From Toxotes chatareus (Eukaryota > Chordata > Actinopteri > Toxotidae), in NCBI GenBank assembly GCA_016801885.1, contig CM028882.1, positions 19,361,047 through 19,425,046 on the forward strand: 64,000 bases of DNA, read 5' to 3'. A program made the translations under genes and the position numbers. The number at the start of each line of letters is the position of its first letter. Within the stretch, counting starts at the first letter, position 1. The notes beneath the pieces were generated by a model. It searched no databases and was not told the origin of the DNA. It saw nothing but the letters and a program-made list of their open reading frames with translations. Positions 1 through 12,300 of this stretch are shown piece after piece.

Positions 1-640
1 CCATCGATGGACTGGCCTGAGCATTGCTTCCAACGAACTGCCTCAGTATTTGGACATTTAAGAAATGGTCAAACCTGTCTCAAGCCTCTTGAGAATGAGT
101 CAGAGGTTATTCACAGTATCTAATGGGAGGTGCATCTGCTGAAGACTGAAAAACACTAGATTCTTTTTATTTAACATGTGAACATTATTTTCCATAAATC
201 CTGCTTCCTGATGAGCAGCAGTATTTACCAGGTCTATATTTACATTGAACTGTAGAGGACAGCTGAACAATGCAATTATGGATGTGTAATGTCACCCCTA
301 ATTACGCCTACATGGGTTATTCTGAGAACCATTTTGCTGAGTCACTCTTTATCTACGCCTCTGGCACATCATCGCCAGCAGTGGACCTCTACATGGCGCA
401 TTTGGTTTGTTGCTGCGAGGCGAGAGGATGAATGGTGCATTTATTTTTCTCACCAAGAGACCCAAGCTCTATCAGTTTTCTCGACAAAAAAGAAAAAAAA
501 AGAAAAAAGAAAGACAAAAGAAAACGTGTCTGTAACTGTGAACAGCACACACACTTATTGACTCAATGGGACAAGGGCTGTCAGCAGCAACACTTCAATT
601 TACTAATTGTTTAATTCTGCTGACCTGTGTGAGTGTGTGT
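1..640. other. Non-coding sequence, no gene seen
   Basis: No exon-like segment or recognisable repeat is visible. A purine-rich stretch of A and G at about 485-525 creates a Lys-rich chance reading frame. The rest is ordinary AT-rich DNA. Confidence 0.6.
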
Positions 641-649
641 GTATGATGT

Positions 650-650
<1 letters not shown>

Positions 651-712
<62 letters not shown>
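651..712. repeat. (TG)n microsatellite
   Basis: About 30 uninterrupted TG units, seen directly. Such long perfect runs are typical of fish genomes and likely to vary in length between individuals. Confidence 0.97.
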
Positions 713-713
<1 letters not shown>

Positions 714-3437
714 TGACTTTAATGTTTTTCTGTAGAAAGTGTCAGTGCCTCCTCTGGCTGCTATGTACTACAGATCTATTGTAATATTGATAAGAACAGA
801 GACCAGATTTCCTGGTGCAGGCCTCGCTTTGCTGTCTGTCATGTGAATGTTTCACTTGATGGAGAGATCAGTGGTTTATCACTATGCTGAGAAAGTCTTA
901 TTGAGCTGAAACTCAGTGTTAATCAGTGATATGAAGTACATGGCTTTTCAGTGATCACCCTCAAGGGACCAAAGGATCTTATAGGACACCAGCTTGACTT
1001 AGTGATATCTGGCTCTGTATTACTTTGTATTTGGTGTATGTGATGGGAGGCTAAGATTGAAAACACTGTATTATTTATTTCAAAATATTTTGTGTTTTCT
1101 GTTACCTATTTATTGATCAGTTACTGTGCTTTTATTCTGAAAGTTAAGCAAAGTGGAGCTGATCAAAGAGCGAGAACACTGTACAGATTTTTAATATCTT
1201 CAATCAGAGCAAATTTGATTCATGCCATTGAGCTCTTGCTTTGTGAGACTGAGCTGTATTTGAGTTTAGGGGATGTTATTTGTGATGAACTGAAGGAGCA
1301 TGAACTTTGAGTTATGTGAATAATGCAGACTCTACAATACATTTGTCATCGTTGTCTCATCTAGTTATAGTACAGTAAAATGTTCAATCAGAGATACAAG
1401 CACATTCATGGATGTACAATCTATCAAGTGTACTGCAGCAGAAAAATCTCTCCTCACCAGTGCTACTGTTGTCAAATTTTTCCTGAAAAAGTAATCGAGC
1501 ATGAACATGTCAATACCACCCATAGCCAGTTTTAGTTGGATGATTTGCAGGCTTTGAGCAGGACATCAAGGCTACAATCCATACCACACAGAGCTGCTTG
1601 GAGATTCAAATGACTGATTAACCAAAATGGTTGAGAGTAAGAGCTCTGTGCACTTGTGCACCTAGTCCCTGCCTTCATCAGAAATGGTTATTTTTCTCTC
1701 CAGAAATACAAACAGCTATAGCAATGCAATTATAACAAAAATAGCCACTGAGGTCATGGATTCATGACTGATTCATGACTCCAATAAATATCAGTTGTAA
1801 TGCTGCCCAGACCCCCCAAAACCATGGCTTTATGTGGTGAGAATGCTGCTTTGTTTGTTTTTAAAAAGTATGAATTATGGCTTAAAGGTGACAGATGCAG
1901 TAATCTGCCCCTTGATCACCATCCTTTTCCCTGAAACCCCCTATATTGTCTCTGCCCTTACTGTGTTTGGACCAAACTGCACGGTCTGAGTTTCACAACC
2001 TTTTATCCCCCATCTGTCATCATCCCTCTCCAGTTTGGAAATAAAGCTACTTTAAAAACCATGAGTCTTTTGCCAGTTTGTTCATTTTATATATTTTCAC
2101 AACACAACATCAGGGATTGAGGGAATAGGAAAAAAAAGGTCATTTCTGAGAAGAGAATCACCAATAAGTTGTTTCACAAATATGAGAGTTTTAAAAGAAT
2201 GACGGTTTTCTAGCATGCATGTTGAACCAATCTAAAGCCATTTCCAGCCGTCATGAAATACCCCTGAATAGCAACATAACTTTAGGAAATAGTCCATAAC
2301 ATTGTGAGTTGATGGCAGATCAAGATGTCATTGGAAAATCTCCTATCACAGTGGGACAGGTCGCAGCAGAAGCAGCATAATGTTGCCTACTGCCAACAAA
2401 CACAGGGGAAGTCTATAAGGAATTAGAGCATGTTGCCAAATATCACATATGCGCTCACACACATATTGAATGTGTCATCTTGCAAGTGTCACATACCGTA
2501 TTCAAGTCATGAAACATGCTCAGTGCACATACAGATGTACACACACTTGTTGTGACAGCTTGTTATATTTGAGGTCAGCAAGCCTACAGTGAATTGTAAT
2601 TGATTTATGCTGATGATTTCTCAGAACCGAATCTAGCCTCTGCCCTGCTTTTCCCCTCACACACACAGACACACACACAAATATTTTCACTCAAAAAAGA
2701 TGCACCGCCCTAGTGATGGCCCACCTTTATGTCCTCGCCATTTCATTTCCATATTCATGGCAGTGCACAAGGAGGTGAACAGATAACTTATCTTAGCCAA
2801 GCGTAAGGAGCCGTGAGGTGTATGTTTACAGTGTTGTATATTCATACGGACACAGTGTCCCTAAGCTCCTTATTCTCTAGCCTCAGCTGGAATATAAAGC
2901 AGGCCTGATCTGTGGCAGTGGACCCTCCGGAGAGAGAATGGAGAGAGTCCAACTAACACGACACACAGCACGCTCATTAGCTTCTTATTCACACAAGATA
3001 GTAGCCTCGAGAAAAAAAAAAAAATGCACAGACAATCTCCTATACAAGGAGAGGCGTACACACAAATGTAGATACACAGACAGACACACATTAACTTTCA
3101 TTTTTAAATTTATGATGGATGTAGCGTTCCACAGTATGAATATGTATGTGTTTGGAGGGCGTTACAGCACTGAGCATTTTCCATTTCCAATCTCCTCCAC
3201 GTTATAACGGCAGATAGATTTCTTCACTCTGTAATTTGGCTGTTGAAAACACCCAAGAGGCAGGGTGAAAAATGAGAGACAGAACACAGCCAGGCTCTAG
3301 CCCCTATTGAAGGTAAAGACATTAAAACACACTTTTGCTTTTTGAAATCTGTGATAAAAACGTCATTTTTAGGGGGCACAGGCAATTATGATTAGAATCG
3401 CTTTAAGAGTCTGTGACTGTTTAACAGCGTGGTACTC
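713..3437. other. Non-coding sequence, no gene seen
   Basis: AT-rich sequence with short chance frames only. Short CA-rich patches occur near 2,657-2,680 and 3,057-3,090. The frames at 2,870-3,091 (minus) and 2,938-3,207 (plus) have low-complexity composition and no splice or family support. Confidence 0.55.
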
Positions 3438-3477
3438 GATGGGTGTGTATGTGTGTGCGTGTGCGTGTGTGCGCACA
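3438..3477. repeat. Imperfect TG/GC-rich microsatellite
   Basis: Interrupted alternating purine-pyrimidine tract made of GT, GC and AT steps. It directly precedes the 'gaggac'-type repeat that starts at about 3,480. Confidence 0.85.
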
Positions 3478-3479
3478 CT

Positions 3480-3610
3480 TCTATCTTTGGTAGGACCAAA
3501 TTGAGCTTTAGACCTTGAGAATGAGAACATTTTTGGAAAATGAGGACATGGCCTTCAAAGACTTTATTAAGGTAAAGTGTCAGAATCTGGGTTAGACATG
3601 TAGTTGTTTA
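3480..3610 (+). repeat. Interspersed repeat with GAGGAC-like motifs
   Basis: Repeated motifs such as tgagaatgagaac and aatgaggacatgg, next to a TG tract, resemble a common teleost repeat group that carries 'gtgaggac' or 'gtggggac' motifs. The assignment rests on general resemblance. I see no terminal inverted repeats or target duplication, so class and limits are uncertain. Confidence 0.35.
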
Positions 3611-3689
3611 TTGTTTATCTGACTCTCCATTAGCTGTTACCTTGGAAACAGCTTTTTGAGGTCAAGAAAATACACAATTAACACTGGTT

Positions 3690-3718
3690 TACACACACAC
3701 ACACGCACACACACACAC
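3690..3718. repeat. (CA)n microsatellite
   Basis: A run of CA units with one CG interruption, seen directly. Confidence 0.93.
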
Positions 3719-4149
3719 TACATACAACAAATGATACAAACTGAACCCTCCTCATCACATCTTAGGAAGTAATTTCTCTTCCATGTCACTATACTCCAAC
3801 TGCCTTTGAAGATATTTCTGGATATCTATATTATTTAGCAGGGTGTTTATTACCAATCCACATATAATTTTCAAGCTTATATCCTTTGATTGTTTTTGTT
3901 TTGTGATTAACACTGAGGGTTTTGCCTCTTCTTCTTCTGTTTATTGTGCGAGTGTTTGTTTTGATATGACTATGAATTCCTCCTGATTTCAACATTATGT
4001 GCCCTTCTGCTGCAGCCCAGCATAATCAGGGGGGAAGTCACTTGAGTCAACAGTGTAAAATTTGCATGGAAGTAAAATAATTTCCACGTCAAAACAAGTT
4101 TTTATCAGTGAGTACAGCTTTAAAAAGTTTGGACAAATACAGAAACTGC

Positions 4150-4196
4150 TTACAATTTCCCCTGCAGGGATAAATAAAGTTGTTTTGAATTGAAAT
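4150..4196 (+). mobile_element. 3' tail of an L2-like LINE
   Basis: The sequence has a short inverted motif (cccctgcaggg), then gataaataaagtt, then a TTGAATTGAA-type tail. This is the usual 3' end of teleost L2-clade LINEs, where a small hairpin precedes AATAAAGT and a short tandem tail. Only the 3' end is visible, as expected for a 5'-truncated insertion. A closely related ending is present at 22,170-22,245 on the opposite strand. The clade is inferred from the tail alone. Confidence 0.6.
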
Positions 4197-4199
4197 GGA

Positions 4200-5185
4200 C
4201 TGAGTCACAATGTCACCATTCCCCCAAACACAAAAAAAGTTTACATCAAATCTAATACAGGTAGGTAGGTACATGACATACAAACAATAAACAGAACATT
4301 GATCCATGAAACGCTACAACAAAAAAAGTCTCAATTAATTTGAACATTCATACTACCATACATCCATACTGCCATAAATACATCCAACTGAAGCTATATT
4401 GCTTCCAAATATGTTTTTAAAACTACATTCTTGAGTAAAAAAGTATGGCAGACTATTCTGGTGGGGCATGGCTCTGTACATTACAGTTTTTATTGCATTG
4501 GTGTTTGGTGTGTGAGTGTTAGGGGTTAGAGAAAGCATTATCTCGACGAGAGTCCTCACAAATATAGAAGTACAGAATTGTGTGTTTGTGTATGAGTTTG
4601 AATAAATCAGATTGAACAACACAAAAAGAAGTTCACCATCTGATGCACAAAAGAGATGTCGAAATAAAAGCCATGCAGTTTTCCAGCTGGAAGTGTGATG
4701 CTTTTTAGAAAAATATTCTTGTGCAGCTTCATCGTTGAATTAGGAATGAGACTCATTTCTGCTTTCCCTGTGGACACAATTACTCCCATGTTTTTCATGG
4801 ATATAAACCCTGACGCATTATTGTGCCTCCTGGTGTTGGTAAAGAAAAGAACTGAGAGGCAAAATTGTCACATTATTATCATGGGCACTATCGGGCTTTA
4901 CTGTAATAACTCTATTAGTGCTATGTTTCTTCGAAAAATCGAAGTCTGGCCAGAACTCTGATGAAAATCCAAATCAGAACTGAATCATCTGATTGAAAAG
5001 TACATGCGCAAGCTATGAAACAACCATAACATATGCAGTTGATGTGTTGGCGGATCAACACAAAATAAAAGAGATGACTTGTGCAGTTGTGTGAGACATC
5101 CAAGCAAGGTTGCCAAATATGAAGAGGGGAGAAAGACGGCAGTGTCTTTATTTAGCCGGGCCATCATGGAAAGGTCACAAAGTTC
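4200..5185. other. Non-coding sequence, no gene seen
   Basis: Several frames of 60-90 codons lie on both strands and overlap each other. None shows splice sites, domain motifs or a family resemblance. I regard them as chance frames. Confidence 0.55.
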
Positions 5186-5404
5186 ATTTTGACACACAGA
5201 CATGCACGTACGTACCCTTACACATGCGCACACACACCAGGGCAATCACAAACACACATAGTCAGAGTATACACACACACACGCCAAATGAAAGCACACA
5301 CAAAGAGAAACAAACTCGAGCCAAAAATAGAGAAACAGATGACCAACACTCCACTGCACAAACACATACACACTTATGAATATCAGCACACACACACACA
5401 CACA
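5186..5404. repeat. CA-rich low-complexity region
   Basis: Diffuse ACAC-rich DNA ends in a perfect CA run at about 5,390-5,404. It produces artificial Thr/His-rich frames on the plus strand and Cys/Val-rich frames on the minus strand. Confidence 0.85.
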
Positions 5405-5676
5405 GTGTACATGGCCACATATGCTGTCACCAGAGCACAGACAACAACAACTCCAAAAAAAGAACAGACAAAAGATAAGTTTCCCAGTTGTGTCCACATT
5501 CACAGATTTTGTGACACAGCATTAGTTGTGCTCTACCATGCAGTTCATTCATTGATCCACTGTAATCAGTAATCAGTGTGTGTGTGTGTGGCTGATTAAA
5601 AGATGAAGAGAGGAGCAAGATGATGAGAATTCAGTAGGAAGGATGTTTGTTTACATACAGTACTTACAGTATGAGT

Positions 5677-5680
<4 letters not shown>

Positions 5681-5760
<80 letters not shown>
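5681..5760. repeat. (GT)n microsatellite, 40 perfect units
   Basis: Eighty bases of uninterrupted GT, the longest simple repeat in the window. It encodes the Val-Cys run of the frame at 5,647-5,841, which is therefore not a gene. Confidence 0.98.
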
Positions 5761-5763
<3 letters not shown>

Positions 5764-5764
5764 T

Positions 5765-8700
5765 TTGTGTCACGTTTGGCACAGGAAGGAGAACAGGATG
5801 TGCTGTTTGGATGTGAAAGTGTCATGTCCTTTCTGAGCTAAACAGTAGTCCAGTAGGCTAAGCAGTGGACACAGCACTTTGCATGCAGTTTCCATTACAA
5901 ATGTATTGTTTTAATCTGTGCAGAAACATGGGTTAAGTGCTGGACTATTTCTTGGCTGGGTGCAGAGAAAAGTCCTGTAAATAGTCCTTCATGAAATCAC
6001 ATATCATCACTGGAGTCGTGCTAACTGTTTCCCATCTTTATGATAAGCTAAAGGGCTGCTGCTGTACTTTCATATTTCCACACAAACACCAGAGTGGTAT
6101 TAATCTCCTCTTCTAAGTATCTGCTAGAAAGAGGATGAGCATGTTTATCAAAACGTCAAAGTATTCCTTTAAACAGAAACTAACTAAATTTGATCATTAA
6201 TTCCTCCCAGCCTTAACAGAAAATGTATGTCAGTGGCATATGCATGAATTATTTGTCCTTCTGCCTTGATAAATTAACTCGAGTCCAGTCCAGTTTTTTT
6301 CCCCTAAAAATACAGTAACTGATTGTGGGTTTCAGTTCACATCATTACATAAGAATAAATTTAACTGTAACACCGTTTTGTAAATGAGGGTGCTGACCTT
6401 AGTTTTCTGGCATCATCCCACAGTTTCGCTCCTCGGCTTTGAAGTTCTAACAGTGACTGATTTCAGTGGTTAGTGTGGATGAAGGGCTCCATGTGACTAA
6501 CAGGAGGAGAGCATCCACCATGGCAAAGAGAAAGAGGCATTTATTTCTTATCACAGTCTCAACATTCAAACCCTGTTAGGGTCTTTGTATCAAGAATCTC
6601 TTTTCTGGTTTCAAAGCTTTTCACTGTTTTTTTCTCTTTTTTTATATATATTAATATGTTTTTCTGTCCACTTTGAAAACCAAGAATGAGGTCAGCAGAC
6701 AGAGATAGTACGGACTCAAGGCCTCTGTTAACACAACATAGGTTCTGCTTTGCTGCCTTTTTGATGAGATTCAAAGGTCTCAGATGTTGTCTTCTGTAAT
6801 CATTTAGCCCTCAACCAGCACATACTGTACATTCATCTACTTTTGTGTGGGTACTTTTATGCTCACAGAACCAAATTTTATGTTGTTACGTTTCCCATTA
6901 TTCTGCATTGCCTGAAAAAAGGTCGTGACGTGTAAGGAAGATGAAGTAACTCCAGTCTGCAGGCATTTACAGTATTCTACAGTATGCTAATGCTTGAATG
7001 TTTCTGATATCTATCGCTCCGCAACATTTAGGTAGAAGTGTGTGAGTCCAGCTGTGAAGAGAGGAAAACCTTGTTATCTATCATACACTGACAGACTTCT
7101 GAGACAAGTCATCTGAGATGCTTAAGATAAATATTTCCTGTAAGCCTCCCTGTGCCAAGTAGATAACTCTCTGTAAACTATAATCCTGAAAAGGGTAACA
7201 CTTATTCCTGAATGATGAAGTGCACATACACTGTTCCCATGCCAGTCATCTGGTAATGTTGAACGTCAAATGTCAAAGCCATTTTACAAAATGTGGATGT
7301 GATTTTTCCAGACACACACTGCAGAGAAGACACATAAAAACCCACTAGTGATCAGCTTACCGACAGGATTTGTGTAGTTTTGGGTAGATTTTGCTGCCAG
7401 AAATACATGGTTTGTGTATGTGAATGTAAATGAAAAAGCATGAAACTAGTATCCCTCAGTATGAAGTCACACAAAGAACAATTATTGATTGTTATTGATA
7501 TTCCATGTAAAAGTAATCGTTTTTAGGGTCTGAATAATAGTTTTAAACTGGGAGAAGGGCAAGGACAACAACAGTATGAGCCATTCATAGTTAACTAATT
7601 GTGCTATCATCAGGTTAATGAATCCCAAACAGCCTGTTTTATTAATGGAGGGTGTGAGAAGTGAAACAACTGTTAGTGAAACATCACAACTCAACTACCT
7701 TGATAGAATTCACTTTTGGGTACTGGGAGGGTTTTCACACTACAAAAAAAAGTATATGCAAAAGGGCCTCCGAGTGAAATGAAATAATTTACTTAAGTGA
7801 CAGCCTTTTTCTATTTACACTTCCTAGCCACTTGAGGACACTAACTCCAGACTACATATTTCAGAGCTTCGCTGCAGAAGAACCCCAGTCAAATACACAA
7901 CTCATACTCTCTGTCTCAGACAGACAAACGTGTTTGTTTGCTTGTGTTTGTGCATGCGCACGCGTGTGTGTGTGCATGCCCGTGTTTTTATGTGTGATCC
8001 CCTCAAAGAGATTTCACACTCTTATTCCAATGAGCTCCTACTATGGCTGTCATTGCGTGTCAGATGACAAAAGCAGCTAACTCTGTGATCAGCGACAAGA
8101 GGGGAGCCGGGGAGCAGGGGGTAATTTAAATGGGATGGGTGTTACTGATTGACAGCAGAGAAATTCTCTAGATTGCTTATCAAGCATCGTGGCCACTGAG
8201 TGATGGAATAAACAATAATGAAACGTGACACAAGCATCTAAAATCAAAATGGCATCTAGTGGTTCTTGTAGCAGGTTGAATATAGGAATCTCTACCCACC
8301 TGTGAGTGTGTTTCTCATGCACATGAATGGAGACTAACAGAGCACAGTCACATTAAGGACGTAAAGTACTTTTTCAGCCACTAAAGTAACTGCGCATGTT
8401 CTCATCCAGCAGCAGCACACATCTAGACCAGTGAGCCTACTGATGCATACTGAGTCTGAAATCAGCTGAGCCTTGGTGAATACAAAGCATGCAATTGAAG
8501 AGGCATCCTCTAATTCCTGATGTAGCTGGACACAATTCCTACACAGTACAAGCATCACCAGATTTAATCACACTGGTGCATTGCAGAAATAAACTTCTGA
8601 GCATGGTAACTAGTTAACAAGGTAATTTTGAGTACACACAAGTGAGTGTTATAATTACGACTGGGGCATGTTTGTGTCAAGTATAGTTTGTGAGAGGCAA

Positions 8701-9535
8701 TTATCACAGTGATATATCCTGATACATCTTGGAAAGGCCCACCATGTACCAGACAGGCTTTAGTTTGTGTATACATATGTGCCATCTGTACGATTCATGT
8801 GTGGGTGGATGCCTAATTATCTCAATATTCTGCCTAACTCAAGTACACTAAATGCTTTATTGATGGTGCAAATGAAAACACACATATGATAGATACCAAT
8901 TAAAGATATTCAAAGCATATATGGTGAGTCAGAGTCAGTCAGAAATGTGTTTGCAATACGGAGATAGTTGAGGCACAACACTTTGCTTAAAAAAATGTTA
9001 TTAAGAAATACATCACTATCCACAAGCAAATGGGTCTTACAGTATTTTTGTGGCAAGCTGTTTTTGCAAATCATCAGTTCCCAGCAGGGCAGCCATCTAT
9101 GATGGGAGGTTGAGGGTATGCTGCGGCTTTTTACCACTCCTCCTTGCCATCAGTGCCCCTCCTCTCTTCCCACAAAGTAAAGACAAGCAGAGAAATAAAG
9201 TGGAAAGAAGTTGTATCCCAAGTTTACATTACACCTTGTAACCAATCAAAGCTGTAGGTGTGCAAACTCAGTGTAAATTACAGTCATCATGTAGCATTGC
9301 TACATTTATGCATAATGATGATTAACACTGAATGTTCAGTAGGTCTGTATTGAACACTTCATTGACTTTATAGACATTGCTTAAACTTGCATTAATCAGT
9401 ATTTTTGTATTAACAAAGGATAAACTGACTGTGTTTAATGTGGAAGGTGTCACTTGTAGAGACAAACCCACAGAGAATTCTCCTAATTCTGCAGTTTACC
9501 TCAGGTCTTTAGAGCTTTTTGCCTCTTCCAGCTTA
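5765..9535. other. Non-coding sequence, no gene seen
   Basis: No coding exon or known transposon recognised. A short imperfect TG tract lies at about 7,942-7,990. Frames in this span are short, overlapping and lack support. Confidence 0.5.
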
Positions 9536-9539
9536 TTGT

Positions 9540-9870
9540 GTGGTTTTGTGGCCCACAGACTCTTCTTATGAACCTTGTTTCCAGCAGCAACAAGCAGCTG
9601 TTTAGAGCAAAAAAGCTCTGAACCCTCTGCATGCTACTCACCCAGCACCAATTAGTGAGCAGGCATAGTTAGTAACTAGATGGTGAACATAGCTGTGTAT
9701 TTAGCAGCTAAGGGGCCAGAAAATTTCTTCTGGACTTTATAGAGATCAAAACTGAGCTAAAAGGAGAGAGAATATTGGGCTTACATTCATTAAGTAGCCA
9801 GAGACATAACTTCAAATGAATGCTAATGTTGCTACGCATCTGTTAGATGTGTAAACAAGCAACTGATCTA
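9540..9870 (+). repeat. Probable interspersed teleost repeat, class unknown
   Basis: The stretch starting at 'gtttccagcagcaacaagc' and running through 'agcagctaaggggccag' and 'gagctaaaaggagagagaa' to 'aatgctaatgttgctac' resembles a repeat common in percomorph genomes. I see no terminal inverted repeats, poly-A tail or open frame. The call rests on recalled resemblance and the limits are approximate. Confidence 0.4.
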
Positions 9871-11698
9871 ACACATGAGCTAATACATTCCAACTACTTT
9901 AAGGTAATAATGTGTCAATATTGGGAATTTAGCTTGATCATCTGCCCTCAAGGGGTCATAAAATTAATTAATGTAGCTTTAATACAGGAACCAAACAACA
10001 AACTTCATGATGCAAAAAAGTAGATCCATCTAGCATGTCATGATTTATTACACTTACACTCTGTTTTGTTTATGTTTTGTCAGAGGTATCATATGTTATG
10101 TGTAGTCCCAGTGAGGATTTATACTTTGAAACTTAAAAAGCTCTCTTGGAAGCCAGCACCTGTGCCTCATCCAAAGGACATTTCAGGAGCAATTTCTCTA
10201 ATTTCTTCTTCTGCTGAGCTGCACAGTGATACTAGCATGGGTTTTCATGTCACAGAGGATGAGAGGAATGATTCAGGAAATTATGGGCTCATCCCAGGTG
10301 ATTTCACTGATTAATACAGTATACCTTCAATTCAAAAGAAGGAACTAAACAGTGAAATCACATTGGATGAATACCAAATCCACCAATACCTGGTTAATAT
10401 TGTAAGTACCTACAATGGGGAAAAAAATCCTTCTCCAAGGTGTCTTGGAAATAAGTATCTTCGCATTAGAAGGGGCAAAAAGAGATTTGAGCTGCACTGA
10501 GTACTTGATGCTGTGTACACAATCAAGTATGTGCAGTTCTTCATTTCCCCATCTGTTTAAACTGGCTCAGAGATACACCCCAACACTACAGACATGATGT
10601 ATCCTCAGAGAGAATCTTGAGGCTTACCATCCATTACCATTGGCAGCTAAACTTTCAGTGCTTTTGTTTTGCATTGTCTTGGCTATATAGCTTCTGCACT
10701 CATATATTTGGAACAAGTCAACTGTCTGTGGACTCCCTTATCTGTCCGTCTGGCCCTATTCTGGTTTTAGCCTCTCCTTTAGACAAGCTGCAGTTTATCT
10801 GTCTTGGCTTGATGATCTGTCCTGTTTGAAGCAGCCAGGTCACAGAGAAGAGGTTACAAGAGGAACTCAAAAAAAAGCATGGCCTAACTCTGGACTAGGT
10901 TTAAACACAAGATCTTCACATCTGGCTCCAGTCAGACTGAGATTTGGTCCTTATGGGGTTAAGGTGTAACCTAAAAAAAGCTACACTGATAAGACAAGTA
11001 GGTTCAAGCAAATCACAGCAAATTATAGGAAACAGACATAATAAAATGTATTAATGGGCATAATAAAAACATTTTTATGACTCGACAGACTCACTGCTTT
11101 CAATGTCTAAAGCTAATCCCTTCAAAAATTGTCCATGAACAATTAATATACAAATACATATTTTATGCTGCAAAAATGTAAAGTTTGGGCTGCATCTCAA
11201 TTCCACAATATATGTTAGTACTAAAGAACTATTCATTTGCACTTGTTTTTCTTATCCTTTGCATAAGAAAAACATCAATTGCATGCAAGACATTTACACA
11301 TTTGACCATTTTGTACTGACATTATTGACATTTTCAGATCTTCTTTTTCTTTTCTTTGACTTCTGTGACAGAAAATCTATACTTTTGGGGTTTTTGAAGT
11401 GTTCATTGGGCAAACCATACATTTTAAGCTTCAGCTTAGATATTAGAAAATTCCAAGGAGTGTTCTTTACTATTTTTTTTTTTTAGCATATTTAAAAGCC
11501 AAATTATCAGTTGATTAACAGACAACACAATCAGCAGATAATTAGAAAGTGAAAAAAATTGGTTGCAGTCCTAATGTATTTCATTGGTGATGCACAGTTT
11601 TTGTGGTAATGACTGACTTCTATTTCAAATAATCGGCTTATGAAAAAGAATAACTTTCCTCTTGTAACAGCGTTTGCTTGTCTGTGAAATTCATTTTG
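9871..11698. other. Non-coding sequence, no gene seen
   Basis: The plus frame at 10,066-10,314 has a somewhat protein-like C-terminal half, but I see no acceptor or donor and no known motif. Nothing else is recognised. Confidence 0.5.
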
Positions 11699-11736
11699 AT
11701 AATAATAATAATGATAATAATAATAATAATAATAAA
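11699..11736. repeat. (AAT)n microsatellite
   Basis: Tandem AAT units with one GAT interruption, seen directly. Confidence 0.95.
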
Positions 11737-12119
11737 GTGGGTGAAACTCTGGAAAAGTAAATTGACCTTGAATTAGGATTGTTTGGTCAAACTACTATTT
11801 TCTGGTTGAAGGATGAACTTCAAAGCTTTAGAGTTAATCACTGCCTTTGGTTCAGTGTTATCTCTGGACCATGTATTAATGGTATGTGGGCTGCACTCCA
11901 TTTCACCTTCCCCCTTGCTGCATGCTAAGAAGAGGCAAAGTCAGAGTCAGTGTTGAATTTCAACAAAGTGAAACCACACCACAAAAATATATTTATGCGA
12001 CTGAACGTATTTATATGTATACATATGAAATTTTATATCGTTTAAAATTTATAAAAATCATCTAAAAATGTATGTGACTTATAGTAACATCAATATATTT
12101 GAATGCATCTGATAATTTA

Positions 12120-12300
12120 GCGCTTAAATTCCGGTTCATGCCAGGACAATCAGCGAAATGATAAAGCTATGCCACCATCTTTGTTTGGGTTAGAAGGCAC
12201 AATTAGGGCAACGAAAAAAAAAAAAACTCAGTCTGCAGTGGAGCGAATATTTGATCGTGGTGGAAGGAAGAGTCTTTGAGGATTGTGGAAATAAGATGCG
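12120..12300 (+). promoter_or_regulatory. Candidate promoter and non-coding first exon
   Basis: The stretch has an ETS-like TTCCGG at 12,129-12,134 and a YY1-like GCCACCATCTT at 12,171-12,181. Both are common in TATA-less vertebrate promoters. A purine-rich segment follows and ends in GCG before GTAAGT at 12,301, a strong 5' splice site. CpG content is modestly higher here than in the flanks, up to about 12,600. No long frame is present, so an exon here would be untranslated. It could feed the exon at 19,779 on the same strand; this link is inference. A chance donor in intronic DNA is the main alternative. Confidence 0.3.

Noticed and set aside
5647..5841. Frame with a long Val-Cys repeat
   Set aside because: Direct translation of the GT40 microsatellite.
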